Source of the DNA: Candidatus Krumholzibacteriia bacterium
GTDB taxonomy: Bacteria > Krumholzibacteriota > Krumholzibacteriia > Krumholzibacteriales > Krumholzibacteriaceae
Assembly (NCBI GenBank): GCA_028706585.1
Contig: JAQTVX010000056.1
Location: 1 to 9,981 of the forward strand
DNA: 9,981 nt
Direction of reading: 5' to 3'
The position numbers and the translations under genes are program-made. The notes under the pieces are model-generated. The model ran no database searches. It was not told the DNA's origin and saw only the letters and a program-made list of their open reading frames with translations. How positions within the stretch are numbered: the first letter of the stretch is position 1; every line of letters starts with the position of its first letter. Of the stretch, positions 1-5,826 are shown piece after piece.

Positions 1-555
1 CGCCACCTGATCGACGGTGATCGGGCCCGTGCCGAACACCTCCTTGAACTCCTCGACGTATCCCGGGATGTCATTGACCGTACGGATCATGACCTGGTGC
101 GTGTTGCCCATCTCGATCGGATTCTGTATGGGACCCTTGGCCTGATCCTCGAGGCTCTGGCTGCGGCCGTCCCAGAACTGGAGCGGATTGTATGCCGAGT
201 TCGAGGCCGGAGGCGCCCTGCGTCCTCCCCTCTGGCCTTCTATGCCGGCGCTGGTCGGCCCCTCGTCCGACCAACCCATCGACGGGCTGTGGCAAGTGGC
301 GCAGCTGACCGTGTTGTCTCTGGACAGCCGCGTGTCGAAGTAGAGCTGCTTGCCGAGGAGTATCTTGCGCGCCGTCTGCGGGTTGTCCGGCGGGATCTCC
401 GGCGGCGGCAGCACCCCGAGCTTCACCGGCCCGAGCCAGAGGGCGCTCGTCGCGGTGAGCGGCGGCGCCGGCCTCGCGGAATCGTCACCCGCCGCGGCCT
501 GCATCGGTATGAACAGCATGACGACGATCGTGGACAAAGCGACGATCTTGGCCAT
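1..555 (-). CDS. Di-haem cytochrome c peroxidase (CcpA/MauG family), 3' end beyond the window
   Basis: Read from the ATG at 555 down to position 1, this frame is open for 185 codons and leaves the window, so the C-terminal part is missing. Residues 1-22 form a hydrophobic signal peptide ending in AAAG, so the product is periplasmic. The first haem site is CATCH at residues 85-89 (C85, C88, H89). It is followed by NPLQFWDGRSQSLEDQA (about 123-139) and the NPIEMG segment (145-150), which is the usual order in bacterial di-haem peroxidases of the CCP/MauG family. These enzymes reduce H2O2 with electrons from small c-type cytochromes, or in MauG-like members oxidise a protein or small molecule. 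The second CxxCH motif should lie in the missing part. The start is supported by AAGGAGG at 561-567. The gene lies 85 nt downstream of the small exported protein at 641-1096 and may share its transcript. Family assignment is firm; substrate is unknown. Confidence 0.93.
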   Translation of the reverse strand, partial: MAKIVALSTIVVMLFIPMQAAAGDDSARPAPPLTATSALWLGPVKLGVLPPPEIPPDNPQTARKILLGKQLYFDTRLSRDNTVSCATCHSPSMGWSDEGPTSAGIEGQRGGRRAPPASNSAYNPLQFWDGRSQSLEDQAKGPIQNPIEMGNTHQVMIRTVNDIPGYVEEFKEVFGTGPITVDQVA

Positions 556-640
556 ATCGCCCTCCTTCTCTTTGTTCGCCGCCCCAATAACAGCAGATAA
601 TCCCTATTATGGCAAATGAATTCTCAATTAGGCGGGAATC

Positions 641-1096
641 TCAGCGGGTCCGGTCGGCGTCGCCCGGCTGCTCCATGAGAGCGGCCGCGAAGGTTCCCTC
701 GTTGACTGCGCCTCGCAATCTGCTGTATCTCCACTTTCCCTTGTACGTCGTGCCGTCGAACGTTCCGGCGAGGAACACGTTGAAGTCCGTGTATCCCGGA
801 TTTAGATTGATGAAGAGGCTCGATCCCTCGAGCCGTCCGCTGAGGGCGCCGAGACCCAGCTGCGGTCCGATGTCGCCCGGCGTGCCCACGCGATCGAGGC
901 ACCATTCGCCGTCGATGTCCGCGGACTCGCCGACGCTGAAGAAGATCCAACCGCGCACGATTGCCTCTCCATTCTTGTCGTAGCCGCTGTATTGAAGCGC
1001 GCCCTTGGGCGGGCAGTCGAGCGGGTTGCGTTTGCTCCGACCCTCGACCATGCCGACGAGAGCGGCGAGAGCGAGCAAGCACGTGTAATGGATCAT
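641..1096 (-). CDS. Small exported protein of unknown function
   Basis: I do not recognise this 151-aa protein. Its first 19 residues are hydrophobic and signal-peptide-like, without a convincing lipobox, so it is probably exported. The rest is rich in glycine, aromatic residues and alternating hydrophobics (for example GRLEGSSLFINLNPGYTDF at about 88-106, then GTFDGTTYKGKWRYSRL and NEGTF). That pattern suggests a small beta-sheet or beta-barrel fold. There are two cysteines in the mature part (C28, C66) that could form a disulphide. The start ATG is preceded by GGGAGG at about 1103-1108 with good spacing, and a sigma70-like promoter lies upstream. An overlapping frame (624-1082) is open too but gives arginine-rich, low-complexity protein with no signal peptide. 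The di-haem peroxidase gene follows 85 nt downstream, so a periplasmic role beside it is possible but unproven. Confidence 0.75.
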   Translation of the reverse strand: MIHYTCLLALAALVGMVEGRSKRNPLDCPPKGALQYSGYDKNGEAIVRGWIFFSVGESADIDGEWCLDRVGTPGDIGPQLGLGALSGRLEGSSLFINLNPGYTDFNVFLAGTFDGTTYKGKWRYSRLRGAVNEGTFAAALMEQPGDADRTR

Positions 1097-1108
1097 CGTT
1101 GCCTCCCG

Positions 1109-1123
1109 GGTGAACGGTTCACC
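1109..1123. promoter_or_regulatory. Perfect inverted repeat beside the ribosome binding site
   Basis: GGTGAAC-G-GTTCACC is a perfect 7-bp inverted repeat with a single central base. It lies within the predicted 5' leader of the 641-1096 gene, immediately upstream of its GGGAGG. It could be an operator for a dimeric regulator. As RNA, a shortened stem could form next to the ribosome binding site. The sequence alone does not decide between these. Confidence 0.5.
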
Positions 1124-1178
1124 GTGACGCGAAGCAGTGAGCCGACCGGTGATTGAATGTCTGTGGCGAGTATGGAAC

Positions 1179-1209
1179 AGTATAGATGAAATGCGCGGGA
1201 GGATGTCAA
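1179..1209 (-). promoter_or_regulatory. Sigma70-like promoter for the exported protein/peroxidase unit
   Basis: On the minus strand a perfect TTGACA (1209-1204) is followed by a 19-nt spacer and TATACT (1184-1179), a 5/6 match to the -10 consensus. Transcription would start near 1172, leaving an untranslated leader of about 75 nt before the ATG at 1096. The spacer is at the long end of the normal range. Confidence 0.55.
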
Positions 1210-1305
1210 GAAGGCAATCATTTATTGTTATGTATTTTGCGTCAACTTTTGTTTCCCTGCGGAACTGTTTCTTTCATCCTCACCTCCGGGCGCTCCGCCG
1301 GTCCG

Positions 1306-1986
1306 CTATTTCAGGAATATCAGGGCGAGCCGCACTTTCTCCTCCCGGTCCTTGATGGGGACGATCAGCGCGTGCGCTCCCCGCGTCGTGGCGCGGATGG
1401 GGATCGTGATGCCCAGATCCGCCTCGCGGGACACTTTCTCCCGCTCGACGGTATCCCGGAAGAACTCGACGAACGCCGCGTTCTCGGGCCGTTTCTCGAT
1501 TGAATCGAAGGTCATCTCCTCCTGCTCGACCGCGAAGAGGCCCTGCGCGGCGGGGTTGAAATGGAATAGCCGCTCGTCCACGTCGGCGATAATGACGGCC
1601 GCGCGCGTCTCGGCGAACATGATCTCTCTCGCGCGGGTATTGATGGCGACTTTCTCCGCCCGGAGCGCATCGTAGAGCCGGAGGCGATCGGCGGCCAGGT
1701 TGAGGAGGGCGGCGAGCTCCCCCACCTCGTCATGCATGAAGCGATGTGCCTTGATGCCCGTCCGGTATTCGCCGGCGATGATGTTCTTCGTGAAATTCTT
1801 CAGACGCCGCTCGAAGACGAGGAGCCGCGCCGTGATGTATATCAGGATCAAGAGCCCGAGAATGCCGGGCCACAGCACCCAGTCGAAACGGCCCGCCGCG
1901 TTCAGTTCCTTGATGAGGAGGAAATAGCCGGTGACATAGCAGATAGAGAGAGCGAGCCATGCAAATGCGATGGAATTTTTGAACAT
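1306..1986 (-). CDS. Two-TM HAMP/PAS sensor-like membrane protein without an output domain
   Basis: This 226-aa protein has two predicted membrane helices (about 5-25 and 36-57). A HAMP-like segment follows, with the typical DEVGELAALLN stretch at 86-96. After it comes a coiled linker and a PAS-like domain from about 118 to the end; AAVIIADVDERLFHFNPAAQGL at 129-150 is characteristic of PAS sensors, given here only as its location and key features: an II/AD strand followed by FNPAA. No histidine kinase, GGDEF, EAL or methyl-accepting region follows, since the stop comes directly after the last PAS strand. The two helices are joined by only about ten residues, so any sensing is by the membrane or the cytoplasmic PAS. 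The start lies 3 nt after the ktrA stop, implying translational coupling, with GGAG at about 1998-2001 inside ktrA. The context suggests a modulator of the Ktr system, but this is inference. It could also be a degenerate kinase fragment. Confidence 0.8.
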   Translation of the reverse strand: MFKNSIAFAWLALSICYVTGYFLLIKELNAAGRFDWVLWPGILGLLILIYITARLLVFERRLKNFTKNIIAGEYRTGIKAHRFMHDEVGELAALLNLAADRLRLYDALRAEKVAINTRAREIMFAETRAAVIIADVDERLFHFNPAAQGLFAVEQEEMTFDSIEKRPENAAFVEFFRDTVEREKVSREADLGITIPIRATTRGAHALIVPIKDREEKVRLALIFLK

Positions 1987-1989
1987 GTA

Positions 1990-2676
1990 TCAACGCTCCG
2001 TGAATTTCCGTATGTTCTCGTCCGTCCCGACGACGAGGAGAACGTCGGTCTCCTCCAGCGGCGCGTCGGGCGAAGGTGGCACCTCGATCGTCTCCTTGAG
2101 GATTCGCTCGCCGCGACTATCGATGTGCGGCGTCTTGCGCTTCAGCGCGGCGATGTCGATGTGATACTTTTCGCGCGGCTTGGCCTCCCGTATCGTTTTC
2201 CCGACGAGCTCTTTGGGTATGACGATCTCGACGATGCTGTGCTCGGAGGAGAGCGGAATGTGCTTCTTGATGCTCGGTGAGACGAGGCTGCGCGCCACGA
2301 TTCGTCCCATCTCCTCCTCGAGGCTTACGATCTCGTCCACCTCGAGCGTCTTGAGTATCTCCTGCTGGAGCGGACTGATCGCGCGGGCCCAGATCTTCTT
2401 GACGCCCATCTTCTTGAGGAGCAAGGTCGATAGAAGGTTCGCCTCGATGTCGTCCCCGATGCAAACGACGGCGATGTCGACGTCCTGGATGCCGACCGAT
2501 TTGAGCGCCGCGGCGTCGATGCTGTCGAGCGCGACTGCGTAGGAGACCGACTCCTTGATCGCCTCGACGCGCTCGCGGTCCTTATCGATGGCGATGACCT
2601 TCGCCCCCTTATCGGTTAGCTCGCGGGCCACCGTGCCCCCGAAATTCCCCAGACCGATCACTGCGACGTACCGCAT
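1990..2676 (-). CDS. ktrA: KtrA/TrkA-type RCK subunit of a potassium uptake system
   Basis: At 228 aa this matches the usual size of KtrA, the single-RCK cytoplasmic regulator that forms an octameric ring under the KtrB channel and controls K+ flux through nucleotide binding (ATP/ADP, NAD(H)). The RCK_N Rossmann domain spans about 1-125, with the glycine-rich loop GLGNFG at 8-13, an acidic residue at the end of strand 2 (D31) and the ALDSID segment at 49-54. The SLEEEMG region at 118-124 lies where KtrA proteins carry conserved acidic residues. The RCK_C domain covers about 141-226, including the LVGKTIREAKPRE stretch. The ATG is preceded by GAGAGGGA at about 2682-2689. The gene begins 22 nt after the KtrB stop and is followed after 3 nt by the PAS protein, so the three are almost certainly co-transcribed. 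Full-length TrkA has two RCK units; this has one, favouring the Ktr name. Confidence 0.95.
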   Translation of the reverse strand: MRYVAVIGLGNFGGTVARELTDKGAKVIAIDKDRERVEAIKESVSYAVALDSIDAAALKSVGIQDVDIAVVCIGDDIEANLLSTLLLKKMGVKKIWARAISPLQQEILKTLEVDEIVSLEEEMGRIVARSLVSPSIKKHIPLSSEHSIVEIVIPKELVGKTIREAKPREKYHIDIAALKRKTPHIDSRGERILKETIEVPPSPDAPLEETDVLLVVGTDENIRKFTER

Positions 2677-2698
2677 CGTGTCCCTCTCTTTCGTAGCA

Positions 2699-4378
2699 TC
2701 AACCGATCATAACCCGCTCTTCCGCGTAGCGGTACCGCGCGGGCTTCCTTTCGCGCAGAAAGGCGTAGGCGATCGTAAGGGGCCCGAGCCTTCCCGTGAA
2801 CATGAGAAGCGTTATCGTGATCTTCCCGGCAGTCGAAAGCTGCGGGGTTACCCCCGTCGAGAGCCCGACCGTGCCGAAGGCGCTCACCGTCTCGAACATG
2901 ACGCTCGCGAAGGGCATTCGTTCGAAGTAGAGCATCACGAGGCCGAATGCGAGCACGACCAGCAGCGAGATGACGAGCACGTTCAGCGCCTTCTGGATGA
3001 CTTCCGTTGGAATCGTTCGCCGGTAGAGCTGGGCGTCGGGGCGCCTGCGGAGCCCGCTCGTGATCGCCGCCCACAGCACCGCGACCGTCGTCGTCTTGAT
3101 GCCGCCGCCCGTCGAGCCGGGCGAGGCCCCGATGAACATCAGGACGATAATGACCATGAGCGCGGCCGAAGACAGCGCGCCGAAATCGCACGTGTTGAAA
3201 CCGGCCGTCCGCGCGGTGACCGACTGGAAGACGGATACCAGGATACGGTCCTTGAGCCCGAGCGGCGCCAGCGTCCCTTCGCGCTCGATCGCGTAGAACA
3301 GCAGGGCGCCCCCGACGGTGAGGATCGCGCTGACCGCGAGCACCGTCTTCGTCTGCACACGGAGGCTCAGCACTCGATGCGATCGGTGGAAAAGGCGCTG
3401 AGCGAAATTGTCCAGAAGATCGCGCACGACGGTGAACCCGAAACCGCCGAAGGCGATGAGGACGATGATCACCGCGTTCGTCGCCGGATCCCCGGCGAAG
3501 CGCATGAGGCTATCGCTCATGGTGGAGAATCCGGCGTTGCAGAAGGCCGATACCGAATGGAAGAGAGCGGCGAAGGCCGTGTGCGCGTCGCCGCCGAGCT
3601 TGACGCGCCAGGCTAAGAAGAGCGCGACGGCTCCTGCGAGCTCGAAGGCGAACGTCATCTTGACGATGAACTTCACGAGATCCCTGATGCTCGCCATCGT
3701 GTCCTGGTCGAGCACTTCCTGCATCTCGATCTGGCGCTGCATCTCGACTCGCTTGCGGGCGAAAATGGCGAGCGACACGGAGAAGGTCATGATGCCAAGC
3801 GCGCCGATCTGGATGAGCGCGAGAATCACGCACTGGCCGAAGGCGCTGAAGTACGTGGCGGTGTCCTTCACGATGAGCCCCGTGACGCAGGTGGCGGAAG
3901 TGGCGGTGAAGATAGCATCGAGAAGGGATGCCCTATCCCCCGTGACGGTGGCCGCGGGGAGCATGAGAAGGATCGCCCCGACGCCTATCGCCGTGGCGAA
4001 GCTCGTGAGCATTAGCTGCGCAGGCCTGAGCCCGAGGAGCGAGACGAGCTTGTTGGCCTTGCGCGTGCGCGAGATGACCATGAAGATGATGACCGCCTGC
4101 CGCACGATGACCGAGGAGGGCGAATTATCAATGCCGTGGTAGAGCTGCACGAGCGGGATGAAGACGATTGCATCGAGCCAGTTGCGCCTGATGTGCTCGA
4201 GCTTGCTCTGGCTCAGAAGAAACGTGAGCACGACGTGAATCAGAAAAAGCGCGAGGATCGTCATGTTCGCGAACCGGAAAAAGGGTGCGTAGCGATCCAG
4301 GTAGCCGCTCAGCTCGACGAGGAGGAGAAAGAATGCGACGATGGCGACGGCGCCGATAAAGTAATCGAATCGCTTCAT
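2699..4378 (-). CDS. ktrB: TrkH/KtrB potassium channel subunit with an extra N-terminal membrane domain
   Basis: This 559-aa membrane protein is the K+-translocating subunit. The four pore-loop signatures of the TrkH/KtrB/HKT superfamily are visible: TCVTGL (163-168), FCNAGFST (279-286), TAGFNT (391-396) and FGTVGLSTG (501-509), each with its selectivity-filter glycine. The gating-loop segment SPGSTGGGIKTTT lies at 419-431. KtrB proteins are usually about 440-460 aa. Here roughly 110 residues precede the conserved core, with helices at about 6-24, 37-56, 66-81 and 88-103. The second and third resemble S2-S3 of voltage-sensor-type ion channels (RRNWLDAIVFIPL, 64-76), and the fourth ends in a basic cluster (R104, R106, K107, K110). 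There is no Shine-Dalgarno sequence before the ATG; a promoter sits just upstream instead. The partner is the KtrA downstream. Family assignment is very secure; the meaning of the N-terminal domain is not. Confidence 0.96.
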   Translation of the reverse strand: MKRFDYFIGAVAIVAFFLLLVELSGYLDRYAPFFRFANMTILALFLIHVVLTFLLSQSKLEHIRRNWLDAIVFIPLVQLYHGIDNSPSSVIVRQAVIIFMVISRTRKANKLVSLLGLRPAQLMLTSFATAIGVGAILLMLPAATVTGDRASLLDAIFTATSATCVTGLIVKDTATYFSAFGQCVILALIQIGALGIMTFSVSLAIFARKRVEMQRQIEMQEVLDQDTMASIRDLVKFIVKMTFAFELAGAVALFLAWRVKLGGDAHTAFAALFHSVSAFCNAGFSTMSDSLMRFAGDPATNAVIIVLIAFGGFGFTVVRDLLDNFAQRLFHRSHRVLSLRVQTKTVLAVSAILTVGGALLFYAIEREGTLAPLGLKDRILVSVFQSVTARTAGFNTCDFGALSSAALMVIIVLMFIGASPGSTGGGIKTTTVAVLWAAITSGLRRRPDAQLYRRTIPTEVIQKALNVLVISLLVVLAFGLVMLYFERMPFASVMFETVSAFGTVGLSTGVTPQLSTAGKITITLLMFTGRLGPLTIAYAFLRERKPARYRYAEERVMIG

Positions 4379-4387
4379 GGCGGGGGA

Positions 4388-4416
4388 ATTTTACCGCAGA
4401 CGCCGGGCGAATTCAA
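4388..4416 (-). promoter_or_regulatory. Internal promoter just upstream of the KtrB start codon
   Basis: On the minus strand TTGAAT (4416-4411) is followed by exactly 17 nt and then TAAAAT (4393-4388), a 4/6 and 5/6 match to consensus. The ATG of the channel gene begins only 9 nt after the -10 box, so the start site would fall at about 4381-4378. The leader would be 0-3 nt long. This fits the absence of any purine-rich ribosome binding site there. Confidence 0.5.
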
Positions 4417-4447
4417 AGCAAAGAAATCGGCACGGCCCGCGGCGCGC

Positions 4448-5158
4448 TCAGACGGGAGGAGGCTCGTCATCGGGCACGAGCGAATGAGAGAGCACTGCGA
4501 AGAACAGGCGCTCCACGGCCTCTATGCTCCCATAGCACACGAGCACGTCCCCCTTCAGGAGAACGTCGCTCCCCTGCGGAATGGTGATCGTATCGGCTCC
4601 CCTGATGATGCTCAGTATCTGCACCTTGCGCCCCTTGAGGTCGAGCTCGGACAGCGGGCGCCCGATGAGAGGCGAATCGTTCTTGACCGTGGCACGGACC
4701 ACGCCGAATCCCTCGCCCACCCGCAGCATCGCCTCGAGCGAGGACATCGAGAGCCCGTACCGCCGGATGAGCACGCGGCGGAACGCGCTCGTAAAACGCT
4801 TCGTGAGCCCCCTCCAGGACGCGATCCTGTAGAGGATGTACAGTGCCGCGAAGATAGCGGCGGTCATCACAAGAGAGGCGAGCTGGCGTTGGAGGAGCGA
4901 GGTGGCGAATGAGGCGATCACCGTGACGGTTCCCGCGTAGCCGAGCACGATCAGCACCGTGACGATCTTGCGCCTGAGCGGAATGCGCGTGACCTCTTCG
5001 GCTTCGCGCGTGGTAAAACCAGTGTTCGTGAACGCCGATAGCGCCTGGAAGCGCGCTTTCTCGCGCTCCATTCCCGTGAGCTCGAGAGCGATTGCGCCCG
5101 CGCGGATACAGATGAGGGCTGCGCTGATGATCGAGAAGAGGATTATCGCCGATCCCAT
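4448..5158 (-). CDS. Membrane protein with one TrkH-like pore repeat and a C-terminal RCK_C (TrkA_C) domain
   Basis: From the ATG at 5158 the protein has 236 aa. Residues 3-26 are a membrane helix. Next comes FQALSAFTNTGFTTREAEEV (37-56), which resembles a single TrkH/KtrB pore loop (compare SAFxxxGFST), and then helices at about 64-88 and 92-112. A basic linker (116-134) leads to an RCK_C domain (about 150-218), containing DSPLIGRPLSELDL and GSDVLLKGDVLVCYG. RCK_C domains bind small ligands such as c-di-AMP or divalent ions in characterised systems; the ligand here is unknown. The frame is also open upstream to a GTG at 5239, which would add 27 arginine-rich residues. I prefer 5158 because AGGCGGTG precedes it and a promoter start site is predicted near 5239. 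It is first in the potassium cluster, 69 nt before the channel gene. Similar proteins are often annotated as TrkA C-terminal domain proteins; transport itself is not shown. Confidence 0.85.
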   Translation of the reverse strand: MGSAIILFSIISAALICIRAGAIALELTGMEREKARFQALSAFTNTGFTTREAEEVTRIPLRRKIVTVLIVLGYAGTVTVIASFATSLLQRQLASLVMTAAIFAALYILYRIASWRGLTKRFTSAFRRVLIRRYGLSMSSLEAMLRVGEGFGVVRATVKNDSPLIGRPLSELDLKGRKVQILSIIRGADTITIPQGSDVLLKGDVLVCYGSIEAVERLFFAVLSHSLVPDDEPPPV

Positions 5159-5245
5159 TTTATCACCGCCTGCGCGGCCCGTTCGGCTGCGCGCGCCGGG
5201 ATCCCGGCATTCCCGTCGCGCCGGCCGGGGGCCGTTCACGGATAC

Positions 5246-5274
5246 ATTCTATCGCAACGGCGCACGATCATCAA
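5246..5274 (-). promoter_or_regulatory. Promoter for the potassium cluster
   Basis: On the minus strand TTGATG (5274-5269) is followed by a 17-nt spacer and TAGAAT (5251-5246), a 5/6 match to the -10 consensus. Transcription would begin near 5239, about 80 nt before the preferred start codon at 5158. Its -35 lies only 8 bp from the -35 of the oppositely directed repressor promoter. Confidence 0.5.
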
Positions 5275-5282
5275 TTTTATAC

Positions 5283-5311
5283 TTGACAACACGGGGCGAA
5301 GTGTTAAATAT
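5283..5311 (+). promoter_or_regulatory. Promoter of the BlaI/M56 pair
   Basis: A consensus TTGACA occurs at 5283-5288. At the right distance (16-17 nt) lies an AT-rich -10 region, TAAATAT at 5305-5311, which is itself a poor match (3/6). The first 16-bp palindrome covers this -10 region, and the second begins just after the expected start site (about 5318). The arrangement is that of an autorepressed promoter. Confidence 0.5.
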
Positions 5312-5317
5312 TTAACA
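5302..5317. promoter_or_regulatory. Putative BlaI-family operator 1 (perfect 16-bp palindrome)
   Basis: TGTTAAATATTTAACA is a perfect palindrome that overlaps the -10 region of the repressor promoter. Its half-site (TGTTAAA) recurs in the second palindrome. BlaI/MecI repressors bind dimeric palindromes at their own promoters, so this is the most likely binding site for the product of the gene at 5433. The sequence differs from the classical TACA/TGTA core, so specificity is inferred from position and symmetry. Confidence 0.65.
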
Positions 5318-5325
5318 TGTGCACG

Positions 5326-5341
5326 GTTTAACATGTTAAAC
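5326..5341. promoter_or_regulatory. Putative BlaI-family operator 2 (perfect 16-bp palindrome)
   Basis: GTTTAACATGTTAAAC is a second perfect palindrome, centred 24 bp from the first. It shares the GTTAAA half-site and carries an ACATGT core closer to known BlaI/MecI operators. It lies immediately downstream of the predicted transcription start, where a bound dimer would block initiation or clearance. Confidence 0.65.
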
Positions 5342-5432
5342 GTCCCGCGGCAGATGCCGGCCGCCCGTGGGCGGCGCGCCGCGGAGAACAAGGCACCAGT
5401 CCGCCGGCGGCAGTGGCAGGCAGGAGGTTACC

Positions 5433-5825
5433 GTGGAGAAGAAACCCGACTTCAAAGAGCTCACGCGCAGGGAACGCCAGATCATGGAGATTGTATACAG
5501 ACTGGGGAGGGCGATGGCCACCGATGTCATGGAGCACATGAGCGGGCGGCCGGCCAACGCGACCGTGAGGACGCTGCTGAGCGTCCTCGAAGAGAAGGGG
5601 TATCTCACGCACGCGACGGAAAAAGGGAAGTACATCTATTCCCCGACCGTTCCGCTCACGAGCGCCCGCAGGAGCGCGCTCGACAACGTGCTCGAGACCT
5701 TCTTCAGCGGAGCGGAGGCGGCCGCAGCGATCTCCATTCTGAAGAAAGCCGATGCGAAGCTCACGGAGGCGGAACGGAAGCTGATCCTCGAGATCATCGA
5801 GGAATCACGGAAGAGGGGGCGATGA
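5433..5825 (+). CDS. BlaI/MecI-family transcriptional repressor
   Basis: Starting from GTG at 5433 the product has 130 aa, normal for BlaI/MecI (about 120-130). The start is chosen because AGGAGG lies 5 nt upstream; the same frame continues back to a GTG at 5367, but that would add a low-complexity basic tail. The winged helix-turn-helix covers about residues 7-75: LTRRERQIMEIVY at the front, then ATDVMEHM, the recognition-helix region NATVRTLLSVLEEKGYL, and the wing EKGKYIYSP. The C-terminal helices dimerise and carry the region cut on induction in characterised family members. Here it should repress its own promoter through the two upstream palindromes. Its stop is separated by one base from the next start codon (ATGACATG), so it is translationally coupled to the M56 peptidase, the standard blaI-blaR1 arrangement. 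The regulon need not involve beta-lactamase, since none is visible here. Confidence 0.93.
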   Translation: MEKKPDFKELTRRERQIMEIVYRLGRAMATDVMEHMSGRPANATVRTLLSVLEEKGYLTHATEKGKYIYSPTVPLTSARRSALDNVLETFFSGAEAAAAISILKKADAKLTEAERKLILEIIEESRKRGR

Positions 5826-5826
5826 C

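Larger units (their letters stand above)
1097..1305. other. Intergenic region between two minus-strand units
   Basis: This 209-nt stretch separates the end of the potassium cluster from the exported protein gene. It holds the promoter at 1179-1209 and the palindrome at 1109-1123. The part from about 1205 to 1275 is AT-richer than the rest of the window. I see no clear rho-independent terminator (GC stem plus U-tract) after the stop codon at 1306-1308, and no small ORF with a ribosome binding site. Confidence 0.5.
5159..5432. other. Divergent regulatory region between the potassium cluster and the BlaI/M56 pair
   Basis: These 274 nt hold two oppositely directed promoters with adjacent -35 boxes and the two palindromic operators. 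A very GC-rich leader from about 5341 to 5400 includes the inverted repeat CCGCCC-GT-GGGCGG (5361-5374) and the 12-bp palindrome GCGGCGCGCCGC (5371-5382). AGGAGG at 5422-5427 is the ribosome binding site of the repressor gene. I see no additional gene here. Confidence 0.6.

Noticed and set aside
597..610. ATAAT-CCCT-ATTAT inverted repeat upstream of the peroxidase gene, as a promoter or operator
   Set aside because: The arms are only 5 bp and AT-rich, and the CATAAT on the minus strand has no -35 box at a suitable distance.
624..1082. Alternative minus-strand frame (152 codons) overlapping the small exported protein
   Set aside because: Arginine-rich translation without a signal peptide or ribosome binding site; the 641-1096 frame has both.
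2555..3616. Plus-strand ORF (353 codons) opposite ktrA and ktrB
   Set aside because: Charged, arginine/aspartate-rich low-complexity translation, typical of the antisense of GC-rich genes. The opposite strand carries clear TrkH pore motifs.
4136..4912. Plus-strand ORF (258 codons) opposite ktrB and the RCK_C membrane protein
   Set aside because: Shadow frame that spans the gap between two real minus-strand genes; composition is acidic/histidine-rich without domain signals.
5159..5239. GTG at 5239 as start of the RCK_C membrane protein
   Set aside because: It would add 27 arginine-rich residues in front of the first helix and coincides with the predicted transcription start. The ATG at 5158 has an AGGCGG upstream. 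A leaderless GTG start cannot be fully excluded.
5367..5432. GTG at 5367 as start of the BlaI-like repressor
   Set aside because: It would add a basic, low-complexity tail encoded in the GC-rich leader. The GTG at 5433 has a near-ideal AGGAGG and gives the normal family length.
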